A DNA stretch of 42,534 nt. Origin: M55B112 sp040880545 (lineage in GTDB: Bacteria > Bacteroidota > Bacteroidia > Bacteroidales > GCA-2748055). The position numbers were made by a program, and so were the translations under genes. Each line of letters starts with the position of its first letter. Position 1 is the first letter of the stretch. Below are positions 15,626 to 25,104 of the stretch, piece by piece. The notes under the pieces were generated by a model. The model worked only from the letters and a program-made list of their open reading frames with translations. It was not told the DNA's origin and made no database searches. Location: NCBI GenBank assembly GCA_040880545.1, contig JBBDIE010000040.1, positions 1 through 42,534 on the forward strand. The letters are read 5' to 3'.

Positions 15626-18076
15626 CTATTCGTGTGAAAGGGCATTGACCGGGTTACTGCGAGCTGCCCTGAGCGTAATCACATTTACCGTCAACATGGT
15701 AATTGTAACAGCCACAAATGCTGCAAAGAAGTAAACTTCAGGGGTAAATCCGATATTATAGGGGAATAACTTCAGCCAGTGATTCATGAATAAGTAGGCG
15801 ATGATCCATGCCAGCACAATGGAGATTCCAAGCAGATACAGTATTTCCCGCGAAATGATCATGAGCAGGTCATAGAGGCTGGCTCCCATCGCCTTCCTGA
15901 TGGCAATTTCCCGGAGCCTACGTTCGGTATTGAAAATGGTAAGCCCCAGCAAACCAAGACAAGCGATAATAATAGCCAGAATTGAAAAAAGCAGGGAAAT
16001 TTTACCCGTTCGCTGCTCTTCCCTGTAATATTTATTCAGCTCTTCATTCAGATAGAAATACTGGAAAGGCTCATCACCGGTCATCACATCCCACAATTGT
16101 CTTATCTCTTCCATTGTTCCGGCACTCTGATCACTGCGTTTGTCGAACCGGATGCTTATATAGCCCGGCTGCGACCTGCTCGTAGTTTTATAGGTAAATA
16201 AATAGGGTGAGATAGTCTTTCGGAGAGAACTGTGGTGAAAATCATTTACTACGCCTATAACCCTGAATTCCAATGGTTCACCATCTGTTGTAGGAGTCTG
16301 AATATAGGTATTGAGCGGATCTTCAAAGTTGTACTCTTTCACTGCAGTGGCGTTAACCATAACTGCCATGGTATCGTTCAGGTCCGATTCACTGAAAAAC
16401 CTGCCCGTGTTGTTCCATAATGTAAGTCCGTAGGTCTTCATAAACCCCGGATCCACAAAATTTACATCAAACATAAAGCTGCTGGAACGCTTGGCTCCTT
16501 TTAACTGGAATGAGGATGAAAGATTACTGAAACCCAAATATGTACTTGAATTAGAGGCCTTCACAACGCCCGGTATTTTTTCGGCCTCTTCACAAAACAC
16601 ATTGATCCTCTCCCCCAGGGGGTAAACCCGGTCAATGACCACGATTTTTTCATCCTCGAAGCCTGGATCTGTATGCATCAGGTAGCTTACCTGTTTTGAA
16701 ACAACCAGTGTACCCACAATAATGGCCACCGAAATGGTGAACTGAACAATAACCATCAGACTCCGGAAGTTCGATGATCGTTTCTGGTTATGGGTGCCGC
16801 CCCGTAAACCGCTCAGTGGTTCATACTTCGAAAGATAGAAGGCAGGATAAATACCACTGAGAATGCCCACCACGATGGTAAGCAACAGCACCCCGAACAG
16901 GATAATCCTTCTGCCAATTGTGCTGAAGGATAATGTCAACCCCATGGAATTGTTGAAATAAGGCAGTGTCAGTTCCACTAAAAACAGTGCCAGGATCAGC
17001 GCAAGCAGGCTGAGCAATACCGATTCGGCCAGAAACTGTCGGATCAGTACATTTCTCTGGGATCCCACCACCTTTCGCATGGCGATTTCCCTTGCCCTGA
17101 CCACAGAACGAGCCGTGGAAAGATTCATGAAATTGATACTGCCGATTACCAGGATAAAAAAGGCTATAAGAGCAAAAATGTAAATGTAGGTTCTGTCATT
17201 CACCGGACGAATACAGTTCTCCTCCCCGAATTCAATATCCGGGTTCAGATGTATATTCGTAAGAGGCTGAAGGAAAATTCCAAATGCATTGCCCCCCTCT
17301 ACCCACTCTTCCGTTGTAATGTCCAGAATTTCCTTCAACTGACGCCGTATATTCTTAAGCATCACCTGGTTTATCTGCGATTCCACGTTCATGTAATCCG
17401 CATCTGCATCCAGTAACAGGTATGTATAAATGGAATTTGAAAACCATTCATCACTTCTGCTGTCGGGGATATTTGACATAGAGAGCAGAAAATCGCAAAA
17501 GAAATGCGAATTGTCGGGGAACTCCTCCATCACCCCGGTAACCACGTAAAAATTTTCTTTTGTGTTAAATTCCAGTGTTTTACCAAGTGCGTTCTCGGTA
17601 CCGAAATACTGCATGGCCTTGGCCCTGGTGATAACCACAGAGTTAGGATTCTTCAATACCGATTCTGCATTCCCATAGAGCAACTCAATGGAAAATATTT
17701 TAAAAAATGATGAGTCAGCGAATACCACATTATCCTCAATCTTCCTCATATTTTCATTCCATACAAACTGTTGGGGGAACACCTCTAACCGAACATAATC
17801 AACGATATCGTCCACTTCCCGGGTTACAGAGGGTCCAAGTGTATAGCTTGTCCAGGCGCCACGAAACTTCTGCTCCCCGATATTCCCATCAACATATGCA
17901 CGGTATATTCTGTCGGATTTTTCATGAAAGCGATCAAAGCTGATCTCCTTGGCTATGAACAGAATGATCAATATGGCACTGGCCAGTCCGATTGCAAGAC
18001 CAGCAATGTTTATAAAGGAGAATACCCTGTTTTTACTAATGTTCCTTAAGGCAACACTGAAAAAATTCCTCCACAT
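15626..18076 (-). CDS. MacB/FtsX-type ABC transporter permease, tandem, no ATPase nearby
   Basis: 816 residues. It begins with the usual Bacteroidota FtsX-like N-terminus (NFFSVALRNISKNRVFSFINIAGLAIGLASAILI, first membrane helix about 20-42), followed by a periplasmic MacB_PCD-type domain to about residue 285, three helices (about 285-410) with the REIAMRKVVGSQR coupling motif, a second first-helix segment (VIVQFTISVAIIVGTLVVS), a second periplasmic domain, and three final helices with REIAIRKAMGAS. This duplicated two-FtsX layout is typical of putative antimicrobial-peptide or mechanotransmission permeases. No ATP-binding gene is adjacent, so the ATPase must be elsewhere. The substrate is unknown. 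Confidence 0.92.
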   Translation of the reverse strand: MWRNFFSVALRNISKNRVFSFINIAGLAIGLASAILIILFIAKEISFDRFHEKSDRIYRAYVDGNIGEQKFRGAWTSYTLGPSVTREVDDIVDYVRLEVFPQQFVWNENMRKIEDNVVFADSSFFKIFSIELLYGNAESVLKNPNSVVITRAKAMQYFGTENALGKTLEFNTKENFYVVTGVMEEFPDNSHFFCDFLLSMSNIPDSRSDEWFSNSIYTYLLLDADADYMNVESQINQVMLKNIRRQLKEILDITTEEWVEGGNAFGIFLQPLTNIHLNPDIEFGEENCIRPVNDRTYIYIFALIAFFILVIGSINFMNLSTARSVVRAREIAMRKVVGSQRNVLIRQFLAESVLLSLLALILALFLVELTLPYFNNSMGLTLSFSTIGRRIILFGVLLLTIVVGILSGIYPAFYLSKYEPLSGLRGGTHNQKRSSNFRSLMVIVQFTISVAIIVGTLVVSKQVSYLMHTDPGFEDEKIVVIDRVYPLGERINVFCEEAEKIPGVVKASNSSTYLGFSNLSSSFQLKGAKRSSSFMFDVNFVDPGFMKTYGLTLWNNTGRFFSESDLNDTMAVMVNATAVKEYNFEDPLNTYIQTPTTDGEPLEFRVIGVVNDFHHSSLRKTISPYLFTYKTTSRSQPGYISIRFDKRSDQSAGTMEEIRQLWDVMTGDEPFQYFYLNEELNKYYREEQRTGKISLLFSILAIIIACLGLLGLTIFNTERRLREIAIRKAMGASLYDLLMIISREILYLLGISIVLAWIIAYLFMNHWLKLFPYNIGFTPEVYFFAAFVAVTITMLTVNVITLRAARSNPVNALSHE

Positions 18077-18213
18077 AATCTATTTTAGGAAACTATTCAT
18101 TTTTTATGCCACAACTCTTAAAATTATGACGGTCAACTTTATATCAAAAATTTTATTAGTTTGGAATTGTACGCTATTGAAACATCCCTGTACAAATTCG
18201 AACATCCATGTAA
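18077..18213. other. Short intergenic region upstream of the permease
   Basis: 137 bp, AT-rich, with no gene or exact promoter element. The permease may have its own promoter here; the best candidate is a single-mismatch TAAAGTTG on the minus strand around 18130-18140. Confidence 0.25.
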
Positions 18214-18723
18214 TCAGATAGCAAAGGTAACAATGAATGTGTAAAGTGAATACTTATCGGAAATCTGTTCAAAGGAATATTTCAGATTGTTTCCCGATGT
18301 TTTTGCCATTTCAATGAATCCGAGTCCTGCTCCCCCTTTGGCAGAAAATCTGCCATTCGTGATGGTCTCCAGATAGAGGTCCCTGAGTTCATCTTTATTT
18401 TTATTGTTTACCTGGTCAATTTTTGCTTTAAGAACTTCCACATCGTTATTCCGTACCGGGTTGGAAGTTTTCAAACGGATCGTTTCACTATCCTTTATGA
18501 TCTCAAACGTGGGCAGGTATCTCTTATTCTCACTTACAAATCCCTTGTATTCATCGGTGTATTTGTATACATTCTCCAGCGATTCTATGATCACTGTCAG
18601 AACCTTTTTATATACAGTGAACCTAATTCCATGCTCTTGCGACACATACTTAAATTCCGTTAACAAGGTGTCAATTGAGCTGAAAGTTAATAATCCTGTA
18701 TGATTCAGAATGCTGTCGGCCAC
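18214..18723 (-). CDS. SiaB-like protein kinase (DUF6272 family)
   Basis: 169 residues from a GTG at 18723; no in-frame ATG lies upstream, so the true start may differ slightly. The fold looks like a reduced GHKL ATPase: an N-box helix IIESLENVYKYTDEYK (E47-N51) and a glycine-rich lid GGAGLGFIEMAK (130-141). In the Pseudomonas Sia system SiaB phosphorylates SiaC, which controls a diguanylate cyclase; related genes are widespread in Bacteroidota. Here neither a SiaC/DUF1987 gene nor a PP2C phosphatase nor a GGDEF gene is adjacent. It lies 44 bp after rnhA on the same strand and may be co-transcribed with it. The family call is from recognition of the motifs; the partner is unknown. Confidence 0.8.
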   Translation of the reverse strand: MADSILNHTGLLTFSSIDTLLTEFKYVSQEHGIRFTVYKKVLTVIIESLENVYKYTDEYKGFVSENKRYLPTFEIIKDSETIRLKTSNPVRNNDVEVLKAKIDQVNNKNKDELRDLYLETITNGRFSAKGGAGLGFIEMAKTSGNNLKYSFEQISDKYSLYTFIVTFAI

Positions 18724-18767
18724 TTCACAATCTTCGTTTTTGTATGCAACAAGGTAAAAAAAACTTT

Positions 18768-19241
18768 TTAAAGAGTTGGGTTTTCTTTCTCATAACCATC
18801 ATCAATAAGCAGATTTGATTTTAAACTAGCTTCAACAGCCAGTTGATCACACCGCTCATTTTCAGGAATATTTGCATGTCCCTTCACCCAGTTAAATTCT
18901 ATTTCGAACTGATGATGTAGTTGAATATAACGTTTCCAGAGGTCCGGATTCTTTTTGTTTTTAAACTTCTTTACTTCCCAGTTCCATATCCAACCTTTCG
19001 TTACTGCATCAACCACATATTTTGAGTCGGAATATATTTTCACCTTCAGATTCTTCCGGGTAAGCGCTTTCAACCCTTCAATAACTGCCAGTAACTCCAT
19101 ACGATTATTGGTGGTTAACCTGAAACCCGCTGCAAGTTCTTTCCGGTGTCCTTTATACAACATAACCACACCATAACCTCCCGGCCCGGGATTACCGCGA
19201 GCCGCTCCGTCTGTATATATCCTAACCGTATCCTCTGCCAT
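18768..19241 (-). CDS. rnhA: Ribonuclease HI
   Basis: 157 residues, normal length. The active-site carboxylates are all present: Asp11 in YTDGAARGNPG, Glu49 in NRMELLA, Asp72 in YSDSKYV and Asp132 in ERCDQLA, with His122 in VKGHA. The basic protrusion (KKFKNKKNPDLWK) that grips RNA/DNA hybrids is present. It degrades the RNA strand of hybrids in the cytosol. It sits between a terminator (upstream peptidase) and the SiaB-like gene. An rnhB gene for RNase HII is also in this window. Confidence 0.97.
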   Translation of the reverse strand: MAEDTVRIYTDGAARGNPGPGGYGVVMLYKGHRKELAAGFRLTTNNRMELLAVIEGLKALTRKNLKVKIYSDSKYVVDAVTKGWIWNWEVKKFKNKKNPDLWKRYIQLHHQFEIEFNWVKGHANIPENERCDQLAVEASLKSNLLIDDGYEKENPTL

Positions 19242-19251
19242 ACATCAAGGT

Positions 19252-19291
19252 AAAAAAACACGCACGAAAAAATATTTTTCATGCGTGTTTT
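19252..19291 (-). terminator. Terminator between the S46 peptidase gene and rnhA
   Basis: An inverted repeat pairs AAAACACGCA (from about 19256) with TGCGTGTTTT (to 19291), and the stem continues inward through GAAAAA/TTTTTC with one mismatch. A T-run follows on the minus strand. It starts 18 nt after the peptidase stop. T-rich flanks on both sides could make it bidirectional. Confidence 0.75.
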
Positions 19292-19309
19292 CATCATTAT
19301 TTTACCAGA

Positions 19310-21466
19310 TTATCGTACCAATGTCATTTCATCAATCAGATGTTTTGCCCCGGCATACTTGTCGATCACAAAAAGAACATACCTGATATCCACGTTAATA
19401 CATTTCTGAAGTTCTGTTTCAAATGCAACATCACCACTCATCGCTTCCCAGTTTCCGTCAAAGGCAACGCCAATCAATTCACCCCTTCCGTTGATTACGG
19501 GACTTCCTGAATTACCCCCTGTTATATCGTTATTCGTTGTGAAGCAAACATTCATATCCCCATTATCCGCATAGGGCCCGAAGTCTTTGGCTTCATATAA
19601 TTCCTTCAGTTTTGGCGTGACCACAAATTCATAGTTATCCGGATCCTCCTTTTCCATTACGCCTTTTAGGGTGGTGTAATGAGCATATCTAACCGCGTCT
19701 CTTGGTTCATAATCCCCCACTGTTCCGTACGTGAACCGCATGGTTGAATTTGCATCGGGATAAAAGTTTTTCTCCGGATGCATTGCGATCAGCCCTTTCA
19801 TATATAGTTGGCTGCCATGATCGATTTTATTGGTGGCACTTACAATTACTCCCCGCAGTTCATCAATCTTTTGGAAAAATGAAGTTGCTGCAATAAATGC
19901 AGGATCTTTTTCAAGGCTCTTCAGGTCAGGATCATCAAGGAACGAGTAAAATTTCTGCTGGTCGACGATCATCGCCCTGGCAAAATACCTATTCACATAT
20001 TTCTCTGCATTACCCTTGTATTTATTTTTTACCTCCTTCACAAAGGATGGCTGGAACGTTTCCTCCAGGTTTTCCAGCATCAGTTTAAGCATGGCAATCA
20101 TCACCTTTTTATCGGTTTCCAGGTTATAATCTTTGTAGAAATCTCCGGACCTTTCCCTGATACTTTCAGTGAGTGAACGCACTGCTTCTTCCTCAATCTC
20201 CTCGTCGCTCAATACTGCATGTAATTCACGCAGTGCAAAACTTGCATTAACAGACTCCATGCCCATGTAAATACACTCTAACAGATATTGCCATGCTTCC
20301 TGGTATTCGCGACTTTCTTCAACACCTTCCTTTATCAGGTCGAGTGCCATACCATATTCCAGCTTGCGTTCATCATTCTGGTCCACCCACTGCCGGAATG
20401 CCTCCTCCCGGGCACGCTTTTTGTCTACCACACCGAGGTTTTCCAAACCCCTGGATTGCCCGATAGAATATTTCCAGTAATTGCTTGATCTTGAATATTT
20501 GGATGCATACTGAATACGAACTTTCTGATCAGCCTGCATATCCTCCATCATGATATCCTGCTTTATGCCGCGTATTTTAATTCGGGTCGGGTGATCAATA
20601 TCAAGCAGTCGCTGAACTTCCCATGAAGTCATGTACCTGGTGGTACTTCCCGGAAATCCCAGCACCATGGCAAAATCACCCTTCTCATACCCTTTTAAGG
20701 AAACCGGAAGGTGATGCTTTGGTTTCAGGGGGATGTTATCGGGGCTGTATTCCGCCGGTTTTCCATCGGGAGCTGTATATACTCTGAAAAGTGAAAAGTC
20801 GCCGGTATGACGGGGCCACATCCAGTTGTCGGTATCAGCTCCGAATTTGCCAATAGATTCGGGTGGGGCTCCCACAAGTCTGACATCCAGGAAGGTCTCC
20901 AAAACAAACAGGAAATACCTGTTACCTTCAAACATGGGTCTTACCTGTACGTTGTAATGGGTACCATCCATGGCTTCATCCCTGATCCTGAAAGTAATAT
21001 CTCTTATTTTGGCTGCTCTCTCACTAACATCCATATCGTCGGAAATTTCTCCGAGTACCTTGTCTGTTACCTCTTCCATCCTTACCAGGAAAGAGACTGA
21101 TTTACCTTCATTTGGAAGTTCTTCACTCTTGCTCATTGCCCAGAAGCCATCTTTCAGGTAGTCGTGTTCAATACTACTGTGATACTGGATCTCTCCATAT
21201 CCACAGTGGTGGTTTGTAAGCAGCAGCCCTTCACCAGAAATCAGTTCGGCAGTGCAACTTCCAAAGTCGAGTGCCCCAACTGCATCTTTCAGACTCGCAT
21301 TATTCACGCTGTAAATTTGTTCTGCGGTGAGCTCAAGTCCCAACTCCTTCATCTGTTCCATGTTTACCTGTTTCAGCAAACTTAAAAGCCACATACCCTC
21401 ATCGGCTCGTACTTTTACCTGGAAGGAAACCAGGATAACTAAACAAATGGTCAATACTTTTTTCAT
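19310..21466 (-). CDS. S46 family dipeptidyl-peptidase, DPP7-like
   Basis: 718 residues with a Sec signal peptide (MKKVLTICLVILVSFQVKVRA). The chymotrypsin-like triad is visible: His in TNHHCGYG (86/87), Asp223 in TGDFS and Ser653 in GGNSGSPV. The residue 18 after the catalytic Ser, which sets P1 specificity (Arg in DPP11 for acidic residues, Gly in DPP7), is Gly671 in FDGNWEAMSGD. A preference for hydrophobic P1 residues is therefore predicted. The enzyme is periplasmic, releases dipeptides from peptide N-termini, and supports amino-acid feeding. The long helical insert (about 290-560) is present and complete. It is transcribed alone and followed by a terminator. Confidence 0.96.
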   Translation of the reverse strand: MKKVLTICLVILVSFQVKVRADEGMWLLSLLKQVNMEQMKELGLELTAEQIYSVNNASLKDAVGALDFGSCTAELISGEGLLLTNHHCGYGEIQYHSSIEHDYLKDGFWAMSKSEELPNEGKSVSFLVRMEEVTDKVLGEISDDMDVSERAAKIRDITFRIRDEAMDGTHYNVQVRPMFEGNRYFLFVLETFLDVRLVGAPPESIGKFGADTDNWMWPRHTGDFSLFRVYTAPDGKPAEYSPDNIPLKPKHHLPVSLKGYEKGDFAMVLGFPGSTTRYMTSWEVQRLLDIDHPTRIKIRGIKQDIMMEDMQADQKVRIQYASKYSRSSNYWKYSIGQSRGLENLGVVDKKRAREEAFRQWVDQNDERKLEYGMALDLIKEGVEESREYQEAWQYLLECIYMGMESVNASFALRELHAVLSDEEIEEEAVRSLTESIRERSGDFYKDYNLETDKKVMIAMLKLMLENLEETFQPSFVKEVKNKYKGNAEKYVNRYFARAMIVDQQKFYSFLDDPDLKSLEKDPAFIAATSFFQKIDELRGVIVSATNKIDHGSQLYMKGLIAMHPEKNFYPDANSTMRFTYGTVGDYEPRDAVRYAHYTTLKGVMEKEDPDNYEFVVTPKLKELYEAKDFGPYADNGDMNVCFTTNNDITGGNSGSPVINGRGELIGVAFDGNWEAMSGDVAFETELQKCINVDIRYVLFVIDKYAGAKHLIDEMTLVR

Positions 21467-21697
21467 TATTCAAAGTTTAAATTACTGAATTAATAATTCC
21501 CCAATTACAATAAGTTACCGGTAATCAATAATTTAGGTTTATGCTGGTTAGCATTTGGTTGGTTAACAAAGGAATCAGAATTTCAGCCCCCTGAATTAAC
21601 TTCCCAATTAATCACAAAAAGATACAAATATTAAAAAAAAGAATTGGATTATGGTGCTATACTGCTGTACAATATTTGACAAATCGCGGTTGTAAAA

Positions 21698-22297
21698 TTA
21701 GAATTTCATGTGCAGTTTCTCATCAGATAGTCTGAATGATCTGCGGTGATAAATGGTTATTCCATGGGTATGGATAGCCTCCCGGTGCAGGCGGGTGGGG
21801 TACCCCTTGTTTTGTTCCCAGAAGTATTGTGGATGCTGCTGGTGCAGCTGTTTCATATATTCATCTCTGTAGGTTTTTGCGAGGATGGAAGCAGCCGCAA
21901 TGGAGCGGAATATTCCATCGCCTTTTATAATACATTGATGGGGTATCTCTTTGTAGGATCTGAACCGGTTACCATCAACCAAAATTTGATGAGGGTCGAT
22001 TTTCAGACTGTCAAGGGCGCAATGCATGGCAAGAAACGATGCATTCAGGATATTGATCTCATCGATCTCCTTCGGTTCAACCATGGCTACGGCATAGCTG
22101 ATTGCCGTTTTTTCAATGACCCGTCTGATTTTGTTACGTACCGCTTCCGTGAGTTTTTTTGAATCATCCAGTCCTGTAATTTCCACTTCTTCGGGAAGGA
22201 TTACAGCAGCTGCAAATACAGGACCGGCAAGACATCCCCTGCCGGCCTCATCACATCCGGCCTCAGTGAGCCCTTTTGTGAAAAATGGTTTAAGCAT
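21698..22297 (-). CDS. rnhB: Ribonuclease HII
   Basis: 199 residues, normal length. The signature AGCDEAGRGCLAGPV holds Asp16 and Glu17; Asp108 (LVDGNRF) and Asp127 (KGDG) complete the metal site. It removes single ribonucleotides from DNA and hybrid RNA in the cytosol. Its start overlaps the end of the upstream glycosyltransferase gene by 8 nt, so the two are probably translated together although their functions are unrelated. The 231 bp between this gene and the S46 peptidase start hold no recognisable gene. Confidence 0.97.
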   Translation of the reverse strand: MLKPFFTKGLTEAGCDEAGRGCLAGPVFAAAVILPEEVEITGLDDSKKLTEAVRNKIRRVIEKTAISYAVAMVEPKEIDEINILNASFLAMHCALDSLKIDPHQILVDGNRFRSYKEIPHQCIIKGDGIFRSIAAASILAKTYRDEYMKQLHQQHPQYFWEQNKGYPTRLHREAIHTHGITIYHRRSFRLSDEKLHMKF

Positions 22298-23423
22298 GCC
22301 CTGATAGCACCTTCTCTATGGTTTTCCAAAGTTCATTTGCAGTATTATCCCAGCTGTATAACTGGCGTCGCTTTCTCCCCTTTTCAATCAAATCCTCACG
22401 TAATCCCTTCTCCTTTACAATCCTTATCATTCCATCCCTGATACTCCCCGGGCTTTCCGGCTTCGTATAGATGGCCGCATCTCCGGCAATCTCTGGTAAA
22501 CTGGTCACATTTGAAGCCACGATCGGAATATCGCAATTCATCGCCTCCACCAATGGAATTCCGAATCCTTCATAGTATGGGACGAATGTAAGGGCCCAGG
22601 ATGAAGCCACCACATCATTCAGGTCCTGCGGTACTAACCTTCCTGTGAAAATCACATCATCCTTGAATTTCATCATTTCAAGCTGCTCTTCCATCACCCT
22701 GGTCAGAAATATTTTCTTCCCGACAATAACCAGTTTAAACGGACTCTTGTACTCCTGGCGAAACAATTCGAATGCCCTTAGCAGGTTGCGAATATTCTTC
22801 CTCGGGTGAATACTTCCCACAAAAACAAAATAGGGAGCCCCTTCTGAATACTTTTGCCGGGTCTCTTCCATGCGGGCCTCATTTACAGGGAAAAAATTCT
22901 TGCTGGCACCGTTATACACCAGGTCGATCTTATTCTCATCAATTTCGTAATTGTTAATGATATCTCTCCTTGAAAATTCGGATACAGTGGCCAGCCTGAC
23001 TGCTGCCCTGGCATACCGCGGGTAAAAATAGCGGTAGAATTTTCTTGAAAAATAGGGTAAATCCTGGGGTCGGTGTTCAAAGTTTATATCGTGTATCACC
23101 AAACAGGTTTTCACGCGGGACCTCAGACTGAGAAAACCGTCAGTGGACAGGAACATGTCCGCATCAATTTTTTTCAGCAAGTGGGGGATCCTCCATTCAA
23201 ACCAAAAATACCAGAGCAGAGGATGCCTCGTGGGAGGTTTAAGCACAATGGGTACTACATTTGTTGAAAAAATTACCTCCTCACGGTATTTTCTGTCAAA
23301 AATGAAATAAAAGGTATGTTCCGGATGGCTTTTTACAATCCTGCGAAGGGTCTCGAAAGTAAACCATCCGATCCCATCCAGTTTACCAGGCATCAACAGG
23401 CGGGTATTCACCGCTATCTTCAT
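22290..23423 (-). CDS. Glycosyltransferase, GT4-type fold (GT-B)
   Basis: 377 residues. An N-terminal acceptor domain (MKIAVNTRLLMPGKLDGIGWFT) is followed by a nucleotide-sugar-binding domain with FVGSIHPRKNIRNLLRAF (around 201-219) and the E-x7-E motif EGFGIPLVE (285-293), typical of retaining GT4 enzymes of the mannosyltransferase type. It is probably cytoplasmic and peripheral to the membrane, transferring a hexose to a lipid-linked or surface glycan. The divergent flippase gene next door supports a role in polysaccharide or O-antigen assembly. A TAnnTTTG element lies only 7 nt upstream of the ATG, so the transcript may be almost leaderless. The exact sugar cannot be told from sequence. 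Confidence 0.92.
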   Translation of the reverse strand: MKIAVNTRLLMPGKLDGIGWFTFETLRRIVKSHPEHTFYFIFDRKYREEVIFSTNVVPIVLKPPTRHPLLWYFWFEWRIPHLLKKIDADMFLSTDGFLSLRSRVKTCLVIHDINFEHRPQDLPYFSRKFYRYFYPRYARAAVRLATVSEFSRRDIINNYEIDENKIDLVYNGASKNFFPVNEARMEETRQKYSEGAPYFVFVGSIHPRKNIRNLLRAFELFRQEYKSPFKLVIVGKKIFLTRVMEEQLEMMKFKDDVIFTGRLVPQDLNDVVASSWALTFVPYYEGFGIPLVEAMNCDIPIVASNVTSLPEIAGDAAIYTKPESPGSIRDGMIRIVKEKGLREDLIEKGRKRRQLYSWDNTANELWKTIEKVLSGHA

Positions 23424-23429
23424 CAGCTA

Positions 23430-23437
23430 CAAATCTA
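23430..23437 (-). promoter_or_regulatory. -7-like element directly upstream of the glycosyltransferase
   Basis: The minus strand reads TAGATTTG, an exact TAnnTTTG match ending 7 nt before the ATG. If active, transcription would begin at or near the start codon. It may also be a chance match; the region is AT-rich. Confidence 0.25.
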
Positions 23438-23489
23438 ATTCTCTAAGAAATATGGGGCGAACTTATTACATTTGTGTTGAAATAAAAAA

Positions 23490-23497
23490 TATATTTG
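23490..23497 (+). promoter_or_regulatory. -7 promoter element for the flippase gene
   Basis: TATATTTG matches TAnnTTTG exactly. TTTG at 23471-23474 lies 15 nt upstream, shorter than the usual 17-21. The predicted leader to the TTG start at 23535 is about 30 nt. Confidence 0.4.
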
Positions 23498-23534
23498 ATA
23501 AGTTGCTGGCTCTTATGAATAATTAACATCCGGT

Positions 23535-24971
23535 TTGAAAAAAAAATTCCTCTCTAACCTGCTACTGCTGGTGATAATAAATATTCTGATAAAACCTTTT
23601 TGGTTTTTCGGAATTGAGGTTGCCGTCCAGAACAGGGTTGGTGAGGAGATGTACGGTTTTTACTTCTCCCTGTTCAATTTCGCGTTTATACTAAACATCC
23701 TCCTCGATATTGGGATCACAAATTTTAACAACAGGGCTGTTTCAAGAGACCATAGCCTGCTTCCGCTGCATTTGTCCAATATTGTACCGCTGAAATTCCT
23801 GCTCAGTATAATTTACGGACTGGTTGTTTTTGTTGCCGGTGCCATTATCGGATATTCATCACTCCATTTCAAGCTTCTGGCCGTACTGGTTATCAATCAG
23901 TTCCTCTCTTCCTTTATCCTGTATATGAGGTCCAATATCAGCGGTATTCAGCTGTTCCGTACAGACAGCCTGCTCTCCGTTCTGGACCGCTCATTGATGA
24001 TCATCATTACCGGCATTTTACTTTGGACGAACATTAGCCGAGAACCATTTAAAATTGAATGGTTTGTATATACACAAACTGCATCCTATACACTTACACT
24101 GTTCACAGTTGTTGCCGTGGTTCTGTACCATTCGGGGAAAATCCATCTGAAATTCAAATTTTCGGGATACAAAAATATTCTCCGTCAAAGCTATCCGTTT
24201 GCAATCCTTATTTTGCTGATGTCGTTCTTTAACAGGGCAGACTCCGTGATGATTGAAAGGCTGCTGCCCGATGGTAAGGAGCAGGCTGGTATTTACGCAC
24301 AGTCGTTCAGGGTGCTGGATGCGCTCTCCCAATTCGCTGTGCTGTTCGCTGCCCTGCTGTTGCCGATGTTCAGCAAAATGCTGAAAACAGGGGAAAATAC
24401 AGAGGACCTGATTAATATCTCCTCATCGCTGCTGCTGGGGGTGGCCATTACAGCAGCAGTGGCTGCCGTTTTCTTTAACAATGAGATCATCACCCTGATG
24501 TATCATAAAGCCGTACTCAATTCTCCGGCCATATTCAGTATTCTGATGTGTGGATTTGTATTCATATCGGTAAGCTATATCTTCGGAACACTGCTGACGG
24601 CCAACAGGAACCTGAAACAATTGAATATTCTGGCAGGGCTGACCGTGGTTGTGAATATCGGGCTGAACCTGCTGCTGATACCGGCCTACAAGGCATACGG
24701 AGCAGCAATTGCTAGTATATCGTCACAGGGATTTTATGCCATCGGACAAATCATTGTGGCACATAAAATGATCAGACTCAATTTGAACTATAGCTTCTAT
24801 GGCAAACTGCTTTTATTCGGAATATTTATTACAGTTGCAGCATGGCTACTCAGTAAATATCTTTCCTGGGTACCGGCAATCATTCTCTTTGTGGCCATAT
24901 CCGTAATCCTCTCCATACTTACAGGCATCATACGCCCCAGGGAGATTTTGGCAATATTCCGGGAGGATTGA
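23535..24971 (+). CDS. Polysaccharide flippase (Wzx/MATE-type oligosaccharide exporter)
   Basis: 478 residues, starting at TTG 23535: an in-frame stop (23520-23522) excludes any upstream start, and the first internal ATG would delete the first helix. About 12-14 membrane helices are predicted by eye, with the characteristic N-terminal FGIEVAVQNRVGEEMYGFYFSLFN segment and the YPFAILILLMSFFNRADSVMIERLL helix typical of the polysaccharide-exporter superfamily. It would move a lipid-linked oligosaccharide across the inner membrane. It is divergent from a glycosyltransferase; no polymerase or ligase gene is adjacent. The substrate is unknown. Confidence 0.92.
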   Translation: MKKKFLSNLLLLVIINILIKPFWFFGIEVAVQNRVGEEMYGFYFSLFNFAFILNILLDIGITNFNNRAVSRDHSLLPLHLSNIVPLKFLLSIIYGLVVFVAGAIIGYSSLHFKLLAVLVINQFLSSFILYMRSNISGIQLFRTDSLLSVLDRSLMIIITGILLWTNISREPFKIEWFVYTQTASYTLTLFTVVAVVLYHSGKIHLKFKFSGYKNILRQSYPFAILILLMSFFNRADSVMIERLLPDGKEQAGIYAQSFRVLDALSQFAVLFAALLLPMFSKMLKTGENTEDLINISSSLLLGVAITAAVAAVFFNNEIITLMYHKAVLNSPAIFSILMCGFVFISVSYIFGTLLTANRNLKQLNILAGLTVVVNIGLNLLLIPAYKAYGAAIASISSQGFYAIGQIIVAHKMIRLNLNYSFYGKLLLFGIFITVAAWLLSKYLSWVPAIILFVAISVILSILTGIIRPREILAIFRED

Positions 24972-25104
24972 TCCATATATATCGCCGTACAGATACCACC
25001 AGTTGTAATGCACCACCACCCCAAACCTCTTGCACAGCTTATGGATGCTGTTGGTATTGTTAGAATCTTGTTAATTCTTTCATACTTTAAAAGGAAGGCA
25101 AAAT

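Noticed and set aside
18077..18767. SiaC-like partner gene beside the SiaB-like kinase
   Set aside because: No further open frame of suitable size exists on the same strand in the gaps on either side.
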